DNA from: Faecalibacterium sp. I3-3-33
GTDB taxonomy: Bacteria; Bacillota; Clostridia; Oscillospirales; Ruminococcaceae
DNA: 64,000 nt
NCBI RefSeq assembly: GCF_023347295.1
Contig: NZ_CP094469.1
Coordinates: 186,001-250,000 of the forward strand
Direction of reading: 5' to 3'
The notes under the pieces are model-generated. The model was given only the letters and a program-made list of their open reading frames with translations, had not been told where the DNA came from and did no database searches. Position numbers and translations under genes: made by a program. Positions 50,172-58,188 of this stretch are shown piece by piece (within the stretch, counting starts at the first letter, position 1; the number at the start of each line of letters is the position of its first letter).

Positions 50172-50294
50172 TATGATCCCTTTCCATGAAAATGGGGTTC
50201 AGAAACGCCCGCAGGCGTTTCTGAACCCCAAAATTTAAAATTATTTTTCCGCTGAAAATGCCCAAAGCACACGCGGAGGCCATTCAAAATCGTC
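50172..50294 (-). repeat. Type I cassette after the LysR-phosphatase gene
   Basis: Minus-strand sense copy starting directly at the stop codon (TGA then GACGATTTTGAATGG), CAGCGGAAAAATAATTTTAA, 16-bp perfect hairpin (50194-50209 with 50214-50229, loop TGCG), tail TTTTCATGGAAAGGG. It is more diverged at the tail than the other copies. Confidence 0.87.
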
Positions 50295-52052
50295 TCACTC
50301 CAGATACATCCGCCGCAGCCGCATCAGGCGGGCGGGGGTCAGGCCGTATTCGGCTTCCAGATAGTTCTCGGCGCTGCCGTAGTCCTGCCGGATGGTGCGC
50401 AGCACAAAGGGCGCAGTCTCCGGGTCTACCCCGGCGGAGGTCTGCCAGCGCATCCGCTGCGCCGGGTCGGCGGCGATCTCCGCCGCATGGTCAGCCATGG
50501 CCTTTTCGATCTCGGCGGCGCGGCAGAGGTTGGTGCGGGCATAATCCGCGCAGATGGTCTCGTCCGAAGCACCCAGCGCCAGTAAGATCAGCATGGCAGC
50601 GACACCGGTACGGTCCTTGCCCGCCGTGCAGTGGAACAGGATGGGCGTCTCGCCGGCTTCCAGCGCCCGGAACAGCTCTTTAAACGCCTTGTTGCCGGTG
50701 AGCATCTGCCAGTACATCAGCTGGGTGAGGCTCATCCCGGCGGGGGCGCTCTGCACCAGCCGCTGGATGTCGTTTGGCGAAAAATCGATCTCCTGCCCGG
50801 TGGCATCCCGCAGGCCGCAGATCTGCACCAGCCGTGCGCCGTCCGGCACATAGTCCGGCAGCTTGGCGGCTTCTGCGCCGCTGCGCAGGTCAAGGATGAG
50901 CCGCAGCCCCAGCCCGTCCAGCCGGGCGCGGTCAGCTTCGGTGGTCAGCCGCCCGGTGGGGAAACCCCGGTAGATCTGCCCCCACTTTACGGTCTTGCCC
51001 TCGTCGGCATGGTAGCCGCCCAGCTCCCGGAAGTTGTTGCCGCCCGCAAAGGGCAGCTGGGTGCCCGGGGCGGGATGCTCCGGGGCAGCCTTTGCGGCGG
51101 CGCTGGAAAGCACCGGCGCGGTGTAGAAGGGCTTTGCAGGGCGACCCCGGCGGGGCGGCAGGCTGGCGGTGCTGCCCAGAACCTCTAACAGGTAGCTGCG
51201 CAGCAGGTCGATGTAGGCAGAGCTGGTGTCCCGCCGCTGCACCAGTGAGACGCACAGCGGGGGCATATCTTCCAGCAGCACGTCCCGCACCCGGTCCAGC
51301 TCCCGGCGCGCGCCGGGCTCGTAGCGGGTCAGGCAGGTGCACAGCTGCTCCTGCACCAGATAGTAGGCCTGATAAAAGCTGGGGCCGATCTCGGCGTTGG
51401 GGGCAAAGCCCGCCCGGGCACAGGCTGCCCACAGCGGGCTGAACAGATCCTGCCGCAGGCTGGGCAGCAGCACCCGCTGCCCGCGCAGCTCTGCCAGCGG
51501 GATGCGCTCCTTTTCCCAGAAGGGATGTCCCCGGGGCACCAGCAGGCAGGCGGGGTCCGCCCGCAGGGTGGTGCGCGCCAGCACCGGCGCGGCACAGCCA
51601 AGGTCGATGACCAGACCCGCGTCCAGCTCGCCCTGCTCTACCCCATCGGCCACGGCGTCGTTGTCCAGCAGGCGGAAGCGCATCTCCACATGGGGGTACT
51701 GCTGCCGGAACTTGTCCAGCTGGGTCTCCAGCCCGGGCAGATAGTCCGGCACCAGCGCCACGCTGATGCCGATGCGCACCGGCTGGGCAGACTGGATCTC
51801 TGCCCGCAGCGCAGCCTGCATCTGCTGGAACTGCTCCACTACCGGGGCGGCATGGCGCTGTAAGCTCATGCCCCGGTCGGTGAGCGCCAGCTTGTGGTGG
51901 GCACTGATGAACAGCGGCCCGCACATTTCGGCCTCCAGCGCAGAGATGCTCTGGCGCAGCGCCTGCCGCGACAGGAACAGCCGCTGTGCGGCGCGGGTAT
52001 AATTCATTTCTTCGCACAGGGTCAAAAAGTAGTGCAGCTGGCGGATATCCAT
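50295..52052 (-). CDS. LysR-type regulator fused to a tyrosine/phosphoinositide-type phosphatase
   Basis: 585 aa. Residues 1 to about 60 are a LysR winged helix (MDIRQLHYFLTLCEEMNYTRAA, LSRQALRQSISALE); about 87-290 form the LysR effector-binding fold (VRIGISVALVPDYLPGLE). After a Pro/Ala-rich linker (about 300-330), residues 335-585 are a complete Tyr_phosphatase3-type domain: NNFRELGGYHADEGKTVKWG, YRG, and the P-loop HCTAGKDRTG with catalytic Cys475 and Arg481. One continuous frame, no break. ATG 52052 follows GGGAGGAGA. Ligand, DNA target and phosphatase substrate are unknown. Confidence 0.93.
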   Translation of the reverse strand: MDIRQLHYFLTLCEEMNYTRAAQRLFLSRQALRQSISALEAEMCGPLFISAHHKLALTDRGMSLQRHAAPVVEQFQQMQAALRAEIQSAQPVRIGISVALVPDYLPGLETQLDKFRQQYPHVEMRFRLLDNDAVADGVEQGELDAGLVIDLGCAAPVLARTTLRADPACLLVPRGHPFWEKERIPLAELRGQRVLLPSLRQDLFSPLWAACARAGFAPNAEIGPSFYQAYYLVQEQLCTCLTRYEPGARRELDRVRDVLLEDMPPLCVSLVQRRDTSSAYIDLLRSYLLEVLGSTASLPPRRGRPAKPFYTAPVLSSAAAKAAPEHPAPGTQLPFAGGNNFRELGGYHADEGKTVKWGQIYRGFPTGRLTTEADRARLDGLGLRLILDLRSGAEAAKLPDYVPDGARLVQICGLRDATGQEIDFSPNDIQRLVQSAPAGMSLTQLMYWQMLTGNKAFKELFRALEAGETPILFHCTAGKDRTGVAAMLILLALGASDETICADYARTNLCRAAEIEKAMADHAAEIAADPAQRMRWQTSAGVDPETAPFVLRTIRQDYGSAENYLEAEYGLTPARLMRLRRMYLE

Positions 52053-52175
52053 GGTCTCCTCCCGGGAAAGTTTGTTCTGGAAAAAGAATACCGCTTTTTC
52101 GGCGGAATGTAAAGAGAGGGCAGCAAAAAGCCGCTGCACGGCGACAGCCGTGCAGCGGCTCAGAAACTTGGATGC

Positions 52176-52904
52176 TTAGATCAGGCTCAGAGCCTCTTCG
52201 TCAGCCACCAGAATGAAGTCCGGGTGCATCTGCAAAATGCTTGCGGGCACCTCGGGGGTGACGGGGCCGAAGAAAGCCTTCTTGACGATCTCGGCCTTGC
52301 CGGCACCGTTGACCACCATCAGCACCTTGCGTGCCTGCATGATGGTGCGGATGCCCATGGTGTAAGCCTGCTTGGGCACCAGATCCACGTTGCCGTCAAA
52401 GAAGCGCTTGTTGGCCTCGATGGTCTCCTGAGTCAGATCCACGCAGTGGGTGCCCAGATCAAAGGCATCGTGGGGCTCGTTGAAGCCGATGTGACCGTCA
52501 TGACCGATGCCCAGCAGCTGCAGATCCACACCGCCCACGCTGCGGATGACCTCGTCATAGCGCTTGCACTCGGCCTCGGCATCCATGTTGGTGCCGTCCG
52601 GCAGGTTGATGTGGGCGGGGTCGATGTTCACATGGTCGAACAGGTTGCGGTGCATAAAGCTCCAGTAGCTTTCCGGGTGATCCTTGGGCAGGCCGCGGTA
52701 CTCGTCCAGATTGACGGAGGTGACCTCAGAAAAATCCAGATCCCCCTCGTTGTAGCGCTCCACCAGCTTCTCATAGGTGCCAACGGGGGTGCCGCCGGTA
52801 GCCAGACCCAGCACACAGTCGGGCTTCATGATGACCTGCGCAGAAATGATGTTTGCGGCCTTGCGGGACATATCAGCGTAGTCCTTTGTACGAATGATCT
52901 TCAC
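52176..52904 (-). CDS. nagB: Glucosamine-6-phosphate deaminase
   Basis: 242 aa, the size of B. subtilis NagB. It converts glucosamine-6-phosphate to fructose-6-phosphate and ammonia. Key parts: LGLATGGTPVGTYEKL (phosphate loop), SVNLDEYRGL (catalytic Asp) and LLGIGHDGHIGFNEP (Asp/His/Glu site). The start is GTG 52904 (VKIIRTKD), with AGAGAGGT upstream; no in-frame ATG is suitably placed. No nagA or transporter is adjacent. It lets the cell use host or dietary amino sugars. Confidence 0.95.
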   Translation of the reverse strand: MKIIRTKDYADMSRKAANIISAQVIMKPDCVLGLATGGTPVGTYEKLVERYNEGDLDFSEVTSVNLDEYRGLPKDHPESYWSFMHRNLFDHVNIDPAHINLPDGTNMDAEAECKRYDEVIRSVGGVDLQLLGIGHDGHIGFNEPHDAFDLGTHCVDLTQETIEANKRFFDGNVDLVPKQAYTMGIRTIMQARKVLMVVNGAGKAEIVKKAFFGPVTPEVPASILQMHPDFILVADEEALSLI

Positions 52905-53105
52905 GATAAACGACCTCTCTTCTTCATTTACTCTTTGTGGGTCGTGCACAGCGGCACACGCCCGCATCTGGTTCAAGTTTATCACATTTGCCGACGGAAA
53001 GCCACAAAACGGCACAATTTTTCCGGTTTTCCGTTTCTTTTGGAAAAAGTGCCTTAAAAACCGGTTGAAGTATTGTTCTTTTGCACAAAAGGCGCGCGCA
53101 GGGGG

Positions 53106-53642
53106 TCAGTCTGCAAACCCGGCCTTCTGCAGCGCGGTGAGCAGCAGCGGGATGAGCACCAGCTGCGCCACGATGCCCGGCACGGCGGTAAACAGCGCCC
53201 CGGACAAAAAAGCGCTGAAGGGGAAGCTGCCGCCGGTCAGCCCGGCCAGCACAAAGCGCACGATGCCCCACACGATGCGCCCGGACACCATGGCAGTCAG
53301 CAGCACGGCGTAGAGCGCGGGCAAAGTGTGCTTTGCCCTGCGCCACAGCAGCCCGGACACCAGCCCGTAGGTAGCCAGTTCAAAGGCCATGGAGAGGGCT
53401 ACCGGGAACATGGGCGGCATGCCGAACAGCACCGAGCGCAGCAGCGGGGCGGCAAAGCCCACAGCCAGCCCCCACGGGCCGCCCAGCACAAAGCCGCACA
53501 GCAGCACCGGGAAGTGCATCGGGCAGAGCATATTGCCCACCTTGGGTACCTGACCGGTGAGCAGGGGCAGCACAAAGGCCAGTGCTAAAAACAGGGCGGC
53601 CAGCACCAGCTGCCGCACGGAGGGAGTGCTTTTGGTTTTCAT
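53106..53642 (-). CDS. ECF transporter substrate-binding (S) component, probable queuosine-precursor transporter
   Basis: 178 aa, six hydrophobic helices (QLVLAALFLALAFVLPLL, PVLLCGFVLGGPWGLAVGF, PVALSMAFELATYGLVSGLL). It resembles S components of energy-coupling factor vitamin transporters, which work with a shared EcfA/A'/T module encoded elsewhere. The protein alone does not name the vitamin. The leader looks like a class III preQ1 riboswitch, a class known to precede queT-type transporters, so preQ1/queuine uptake is the best guess. ATG 53642 follows AAAAAGGAGG, the sequestered ribosome site. Confidence 0.85.
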   Translation of the reverse strand: MKTKSTPSVRQLVLAALFLALAFVLPLLTGQVPKVGNMLCPMHFPVLLCGFVLGGPWGLAVGFAAPLLRSVLFGMPPMFPVALSMAFELATYGLVSGLLWRRAKHTLPALYAVLLTAMVSGRIVWGIVRFVLAGLTGGSFPFSAFLSGALFTAVPGIVAQLVLIPLLLTALQKAGFAD

Positions 53643-53647
53643 AAGGG

Positions 53648-53735
53648 TTCCTCCTTTTTCAGCCGCAAAATAAAAAGGAGCCTGCCCCGGCATTCCATGC
53701 CAAAGGCAGACCCCTTCGTGGCGTCTGTTCCAAAA
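53648..53735 (-). promoter_or_regulatory. PreQ1-III-like riboswitch
   Basis: On the minus strand: a CAGAC/GTCTG stem (53727-53723 with 53711-53707) enclosing GCCACGAAGGG, a GGCAT/ATGCC hairpin (53701-53697 with 53693-53689), then anti-ribosome-site CTCCTTTTT (53680-53672), which is the exact complement of the ribosome site AAAAAGGAG (53659-53651). Pairing of the two would block translation. This order of aptamer and distant anti-SD/SD helix fits the preQ1-III class first described from Faecalibacterium. Confidence 0.72.
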
Positions 53736-53808
53736 AAATATTGCTTGCAGGGGAAGCGGCAGGCTGCTGCCCGCCCATGCCCGGCTTCCTGCCGGAACGA
53801 TGGTCAAA

Positions 53809-53837
53809 AGTATAACAAACCATTTTGCCCCTGTCAA
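53809..53837 (-). promoter_or_regulatory. Promoter of the riboswitch/ECF gene
   Basis: On the minus strand TTGACA (53837-53832), 17-bp spacer, TATACT (53814-53809). Confidence 0.85.
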
Positions 53838-53923
53838 GCGGGGCAGAACGTCTGCAAAATAGACAAAAATCGGTCTTTTTGCAAAAAAATTTCCCCGGGG
53901 CTGTACATTTTGCTGGAAGAAGC

Positions 53924-53952
53924 TTGACCTTTTTGCGCAGAATGGATAATAT
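53924..53952 (+). promoter_or_regulatory. Promoter of the transketolase genes
   Basis: TTGACC (53924-53929), 17-bp spacer, TAATAT (53947-53952), about 100 bp before the first ATG; divergent from the ECF promoter. Confidence 0.7.
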
Positions 53953-54052
53953 AAAATTGAAAAAAAGCGCGCTGCGGCAATCTTGACGCCGGGGCGCTGA
54001 CGAGAGGCTTTTTTGAGCGCATGAATTCTGAGGTTCATACGGGAGGACCATC

Positions 54053-54904
54053 ATGACAAATGCTGAAAAACTTACCCTGAAAAAGCACGCCTGCCACATC
54101 CGCATGGGCGTGATCGAAGGGACCCACAGTGCAGGCTGTGGTCATCCGGGCGGCAGTCTGAGCATCGCAGACGTGCTGTCTTATCTGTACTTTAAGGAAC
54201 TGAACGTAGACCCTGCCCAGCCCAGGATGGCGAGCCGCGACCGTCTGGTGCTGTCCAAGGGCCATGCCGCCCCGGCGCTGTACGCAGCGCTGGCAGAGCG
54301 GGGCTTCTTCCCGGTGGAAGAGCTCAAGACCCTGCGCAAGATTGGCAGCCGCCTACAGGGCCACCCCAACATGAACAGCGTGCCCGGCGTGGATATGTCC
54401 ACCGGCAGTCTGGGTCAGGGCATCTCTGCCGCCTGCGGCATGGCGCTGGGCGCAAAGCACGCCGGTTCTGCCGTGAACGTTTACGCCATTCTGGGCGACG
54501 GCGAGGTGGAAGAGGGCGAATGCTGGGAGGCCTTTATGTTTGCCGCCCACTACGGCCTTTCTAACCTGTGCGTGATGCTGGACCGCAACCATCTGCAGAT
54601 CGACGGCACCACTGAGACTGTTATGAACAGCGCCCCGCTGGAGGATAAGCTCCGCGCCTTCAACTTCAATGTGGTCACCATCAACGGCCACGACTTTGAC
54701 CAGATCGAGAGCGCCGTGCAGGCTTTCCACGCTGAGAGCGAAAAGCCCACCTGCATCATTCTGGATACGGTCAAGGGCACCGGCGTTTCCTATATGACCA
54801 ATTCCGTTGCATGGCACGGCAAGGGCCCCAACGATGAAGAGTATCAGGTGGCCATGAACGAGCTGAACGCCGCCTATGCCGCGCTGGAACAGGAGGAGAA
54901 CTGA
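54053..54904 (+). CDS. Transketolase, N-terminal (thiamine-diphosphate) subunit
   Basis: 283 aa. Thiamine-diphosphate motif GDGEVEEGECWEA with downstream LDRNHLQIDG, plus SAGCGHPGGSLS and LSKGHAAPALYA. This is the N-terminal half of a transketolase split in two genes, common in Firmicutes and archaea. With the next gene it moves two-carbon units in the pentose phosphate pathway. GGGAGGA precedes the start. The next gene starts 1 nt after its stop. Confidence 0.95.
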   Translation: MTNAEKLTLKKHACHIRMGVIEGTHSAGCGHPGGSLSIADVLSYLYFKELNVDPAQPRMASRDRLVLSKGHAAPALYAALAERGFFPVEELKTLRKIGSRLQGHPNMNSVPGVDMSTGSLGQGISAACGMALGAKHAGSAVNVYAILGDGEVEEGECWEAFMFAAHYGLSNLCVMLDRNHLQIDGTTETVMNSAPLEDKLRAFNFNVVTINGHDFDQIESAVQAFHAESEKPTCIILDTVKGTGVSYMTNSVAWHGKGPNDEEYQVAMNELNAAYAALEQEEN

Positions 54905-54905
54905 G

Positions 54906-55853
54906 ATGGCAGACGTGAAAAAGATCGCGACCCGCGACAGCTACGGCAACACCCTGAAGGAGCTGGCCGCGGAAGGCCACGATGATCTGGTGGTGCTGGA
55001 CGCCGATCTGGCCGCCGCTACCAAGACCGGCATGTTCCAGAAGGCATACCCGGACCGTCACTTTGACTGCGGCATTGCCGAGGGCAACATGGTAGGCGTG
55101 GCCGCAGGTCTGGCCGCTATGGGCTATGTGCCCTTTGTTTCCAGCTTTGCCATGTTCGCAGCCGGCCGTGCCTTCGAGCAGGTGCGCAACTCTGTGGGCT
55201 ACCCCCACCTGAACGTGAAGATCGGCGCCACCCACGGCGGCATCTCCGTGGGCGAAGACGGCGCTTCCCACCAGTGCTGCGAGGACTTTGCCCTGATGCG
55301 CAGCATCCCCGGCATGACCGTCATCTGCCCCGCCGATGATATCGAAGCACGCGCCGCTGTGCGCGCCGCCTACGCCATGGAAGGCCCCGTCTACCTGCGC
55401 TTCGGCCGTCTGGCTGTGCCGGTGTTCCACGATGAGGCCAACTATCACTTTGAGCTGGGCAAGGGCGAGCAGCTGACCGAGGGCAACGATATTGCCATCA
55501 TCGCCACCGGTCTGATGGTCAACGAGGCACGCATGGCTGCCGAGCAGCTGGCTGCCGAGGGCATCCACGCCCGGGTCATCAACATCCACACCATCAAGCC
55601 CCTGGACGAGGAGATCGTCCTCAAGGCTGCAAAGGAGTGCGGCAAGGTCATCACCGCCGAGGAGCACAATGTCATCGGCGGTCTGGGTGAAGCCGTCTGC
55701 GCCGTCCTGAGCGAGAAGCAGCCCACCCCCGTGCGCCGCGTGGGCGTGCAGGACGTGTTCGGCTGCTCCGGCCCCGCATGGGACCTGCTGAAGAAGTACG
55801 GTCTGGACGCTGCCACCATCTGCAAGACCGCCCACGAGATGCTGGGCAAGTAA
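54906..55853 (+). CDS. Transketolase, C-terminal (pyrimidine-binding) subunit
   Basis: 315 aa. It holds the transketolase pyrimidine-binding domain (LVVLDADLAAATKTGMF, FDCGIAEGNMVGVAAGLA with the conserved Glu) and the C-terminal transketolase domain (LTEGNDIAIIATGLMVNEA). It completes the active site with the preceding subunit. AGGAGG lies within the end of the first gene, so translation is coupled. Confidence 0.95.
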   Translation: MADVKKIATRDSYGNTLKELAAEGHDDLVVLDADLAAATKTGMFQKAYPDRHFDCGIAEGNMVGVAAGLAAMGYVPFVSSFAMFAAGRAFEQVRNSVGYPHLNVKIGATHGGISVGEDGASHQCCEDFALMRSIPGMTVICPADDIEARAAVRAAYAMEGPVYLRFGRLAVPVFHDEANYHFELGKGEQLTEGNDIAIIATGLMVNEARMAAEQLAAEGIHARVINIHTIKPLDEEIVLKAAKECGKVITAEEHNVIGGLGEAVCAVLSEKQPTPVRRVGVQDVFGCSGPAWDLLKKYGLDAATICKTAHEMLGK

Positions 55854-55886
55854 GCGCTTTTTACAGCAGTACGAATTCGATTTTTA

Positions 55887-55925
55887 AAGCCGCCGCACAA
55901 AACACTGTGCGGCGGCTTCTTTTTA
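55887..55925 (+). terminator. Terminator of the transketolase operon
   Basis: 13-bp stem (55887-55899 with 55906-55918, AAGCCGCCGCACA), then CTTTTTATC. Confidence 0.9.
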
Positions 55926-56092
55926 TCTCAATAGCTGTCCTCCACACAAGGACAACGGCAAAATGAAGGCCTGCGTTTTATATCAAAAAGAAAAGTGCGT
56001 AATTCTATTTATAAAATAAATTAAATCGCTCAAAAGAAAGAAATATAATAGAAAAAACACGATTTTTCAAGTGTATTTGTTAAAAAGTGAAA

Positions 56093-56172
56093 TGCGTTCA
56101 TGGATTGAAATTGTACAAAAATCGGGGGATTTTTTAGGCGCTACGTTAGACAAACCGCAGAAATGAACGCAT
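56093..56172. repeat. 10-bp inverted repeat in the AT-rich opp upstream region
   Basis: ATGCGTTCAT (56093-56102) and ATGAACGCAT (56163-56172), 60 nt apart. The surrounding 55926-56100 is unusually AT-rich for this window; no gene is seen in 55926-56349. Confidence 0.5.
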
Positions 56173-56221
56173 CCCGCGGACAAATTTTGCAAAACCCCTT
56201 TTCTTTTGCGGAAAGGAGCGG

Positions 56222-56292
56222 TATAATGCCGCCATAGCACAAGGGAGTGCATAGTTCCGGAAGGAGGAACAGACATCCCTTGTGTATTTTTA
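56222..56292 (+). promoter_or_regulatory. Opp operon promoter and structured leader
   Basis: TATAAT at 56222-56227 (weak -35) is followed 10 nt later by a nested stem-loop: outer stem CACAAGGGA (56238-56246) with TCCCTTGTG (56276-56284), inner stem GTTCC/GGAAC (56254-56258 with 56266-56270), then TATTTTTAG. It is terminator-like and sits 60 nt before oppA. Confidence 0.55.
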
Positions 56293-56349
56293 GAACGCGA
56301 TGCTTTAGCAGAGTATAAAACTAAAGCAGTAAAGAGAGGGGAAACATCT

Positions 56350-58053
56350 ATGAGATTCGATCGTCGTATTTCGCGCCGCAGCTTCCTGGCAGCTGCCGGT
56401 GTTACCTCCGCTGCGCTGGCTCTGACGGCCTGCGGCGGCTCTTCCAGCTCGGTGGCGGCTTCTTCCGCCTCCGGCACTGCCTCCTCTGCAGCTGGCACTG
56501 CACAGGGCGGCACCCTGAATATCATGCTGGAGACCGAGGTCCAGTCGCTGGACCCGCAGGTGGCCACCGACGGCACCTCCTTTGAGGTCATCGCAGACTA
56601 CACCGACGGTCTGATGCAGATGGATGCAGACGGCGCAGCAGTTCCCGCCATTGCCGAGACCTATGACATCAGCGAGGACGGCAAGACCTACACCTTCCAC
56701 CTGCGGGATGCCAAGTGGACCAACGGCGAAGCTGTTACCGCTGCCGACTTCGTGTTCGGCTGGCAGCGCGCTGTGGACCCCGCCACCGCTTCCGAGTATT
56801 CCTATATGCTGTCGGATATCGGTCAGGTGGTCAACGCTGCCGAGATCATTGCAGGCGAGAAGCCCGTCACCGATCTGGGCGTGACTGCTGTGGACGACAA
56901 GACGCTGGAAGTCCAGCTGAACGTTCCCGTCAGCTACTTTTTGAGCCTGATGTACTTCCCCACTTTCTATCCGGTCAACGAGGCGTTCTACAACACCTGC
57001 AAGGACACCTTCGGCACCAGCCCCGACACGGTGCTGTCCAACGGTGCCTTCAAGCTGACCGACTACCAGCCCGCCGCAACGGCCTTTACGCTGGAAAAGA
57101 ACCCCGATTACTACGATGCCGACAAGATCGCTCTGGACAGTCTGGCCTATCAGGTCATCAAGGACAGCCAGCAGGCACTGATGAGCTACCAGACCGGTGC
57201 TCTGGATATGACCCTGCTGAACGGCGAGCAGGTGGATCAGGTCAAGGATGATCCCGAGTTTACCAGCGTGGGTGCCGGTTACCTGTGGTACATCAGCCCC
57301 AACATCGGCGGTGTGCCGGATCTGGCTAACGAGAACCTGCGCAAGGCCATCACCTTTGCACTGGATCGTGACGCCATTACCGGGGATGTGCTGAAGGACG
57401 GCTCTGCACCCTGCTACACCGCCGTTCCGCCGCAGTTCGCCACCGGCCCCGATGGCAGCGACTTCAGCGCCGACCAGACCAAGTTTGCAGAGTTCTGCGC
57501 CTATGACGCCGACAAGGCCAAGGAATACTACGAGCAGGCTAAGAGCGAGCTGGGCAAGGACTCCTTCACCTTCAACATGGTGGTGGATGCCGACGACGCA
57601 CCCCAGAAGGTGGCACAGGTCGTCAAGGAGCAGCTGGAGACCACGCTGGCAGGCTTTACCCTGAATCTGACCGTGGAGCCCAAGAAGCAGCGCGTGCAGG
57701 ATATGCAGGACGGCAACTTTGAGATCGGCCTGACCCGCTGGGGCCCCGACTACGCCGACCCCATGACCTATCTGGGTATGTGGGTGACCGGCAACTCCAA
57801 CAACTACGGTCTGTGGAGCGATGCCGACTACGATGCCATCATTGACGAGTGCACCACCGGTGACCTGTGCACCGACCCCGAGGGCCGCTGGGCTGCCCTG
57901 TACGAGGCAGAGCAGATCGTTCTGGAGCAGGCAGTCATCTTCCCCCTGTACGGCCAGTGCAATGCCGAGATGGTCTCCTCTGCCGTTACCGGCGTAGCGT
58001 TCCACCCCGTGGCACTGAACCGCGTGTACAAGAACGCCGCTAAGAGCGAGTAA
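56350..58053 (+). CDS. oppA: Oligopeptide ABC transporter substrate-binding lipoprotein
   Basis: 567 aa. Signal with RRISRRSFLAAAGVTSAALAL (Tat-like twin arginine) and lipobox LTAC, a Ser/Ala linker, then the family 5 extracellular solute-binding fold (LDPQVATDGTSFEVIADYTDGLM, LSNGAFKLTDYQPA, the signature in LRKAITFALDRDAI). It captures peptides outside the cell. First gene of oppABCDF; a terminator-like hairpin after it probably reduces expression of the downstream genes. AGAGGGG precedes ATG. Confidence 0.94.
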   Translation: MRFDRRISRRSFLAAAGVTSAALALTACGGSSSSVAASSASGTASSAAGTAQGGTLNIMLETEVQSLDPQVATDGTSFEVIADYTDGLMQMDADGAAVPAIAETYDISEDGKTYTFHLRDAKWTNGEAVTAADFVFGWQRAVDPATASEYSYMLSDIGQVVNAAEIIAGEKPVTDLGVTAVDDKTLEVQLNVPVSYFLSLMYFPTFYPVNEAFYNTCKDTFGTSPDTVLSNGAFKLTDYQPAATAFTLEKNPDYYDADKIALDSLAYQVIKDSQQALMSYQTGALDMTLLNGEQVDQVKDDPEFTSVGAGYLWYISPNIGGVPDLANENLRKAITFALDRDAITGDVLKDGSAPCYTAVPPQFATGPDGSDFSADQTKFAEFCAYDADKAKEYYEQAKSELGKDSFTFNMVVDADDAPQKVAQVVKEQLETTLAGFTLNLTVEPKKQRVQDMQDGNFEIGLTRWGPDYADPMTYLGMWVTGNSNNYGLWSDADYDAIIDECTTGDLCTDPEGRWAALYEAEQIVLEQAVIFPLYGQCNAEMVSSAVTGVAFHPVALNRVYKNAAKSE

Positions 58054-58072
58054 AACTGAAAGCACACTGAAC

Positions 58073-58115
58073 AAGGCCGCACAGTGGCCCGCAAAGAGCC
58101 ACTGTGCGCCTTTTT
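58073..58115 (+). terminator. Partial terminator between oppA and oppB
   Basis: Stem 58073-58088 with 58098-58112 (AAGGC, bulge, GCACAGTGGC pairing with GCCACTGTGCGCCTT), then TTTTT. Confidence 0.82.
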
Positions 58116-58188
58116 GGCATTGTGCCTGTCCGCGGCAGACGAACGACTGACCGCGAGATCCCGGAAGGAAAAAGGGGGTCCACCCGAC

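Noticed and set aside
53648..53830. THF, TPP or cobalamin riboswitch before the ECF gene
   Set aside because: The conserved cores of those classes are not visible; the compact aptamer with a distant anti-SD helix fits preQ1-III better.
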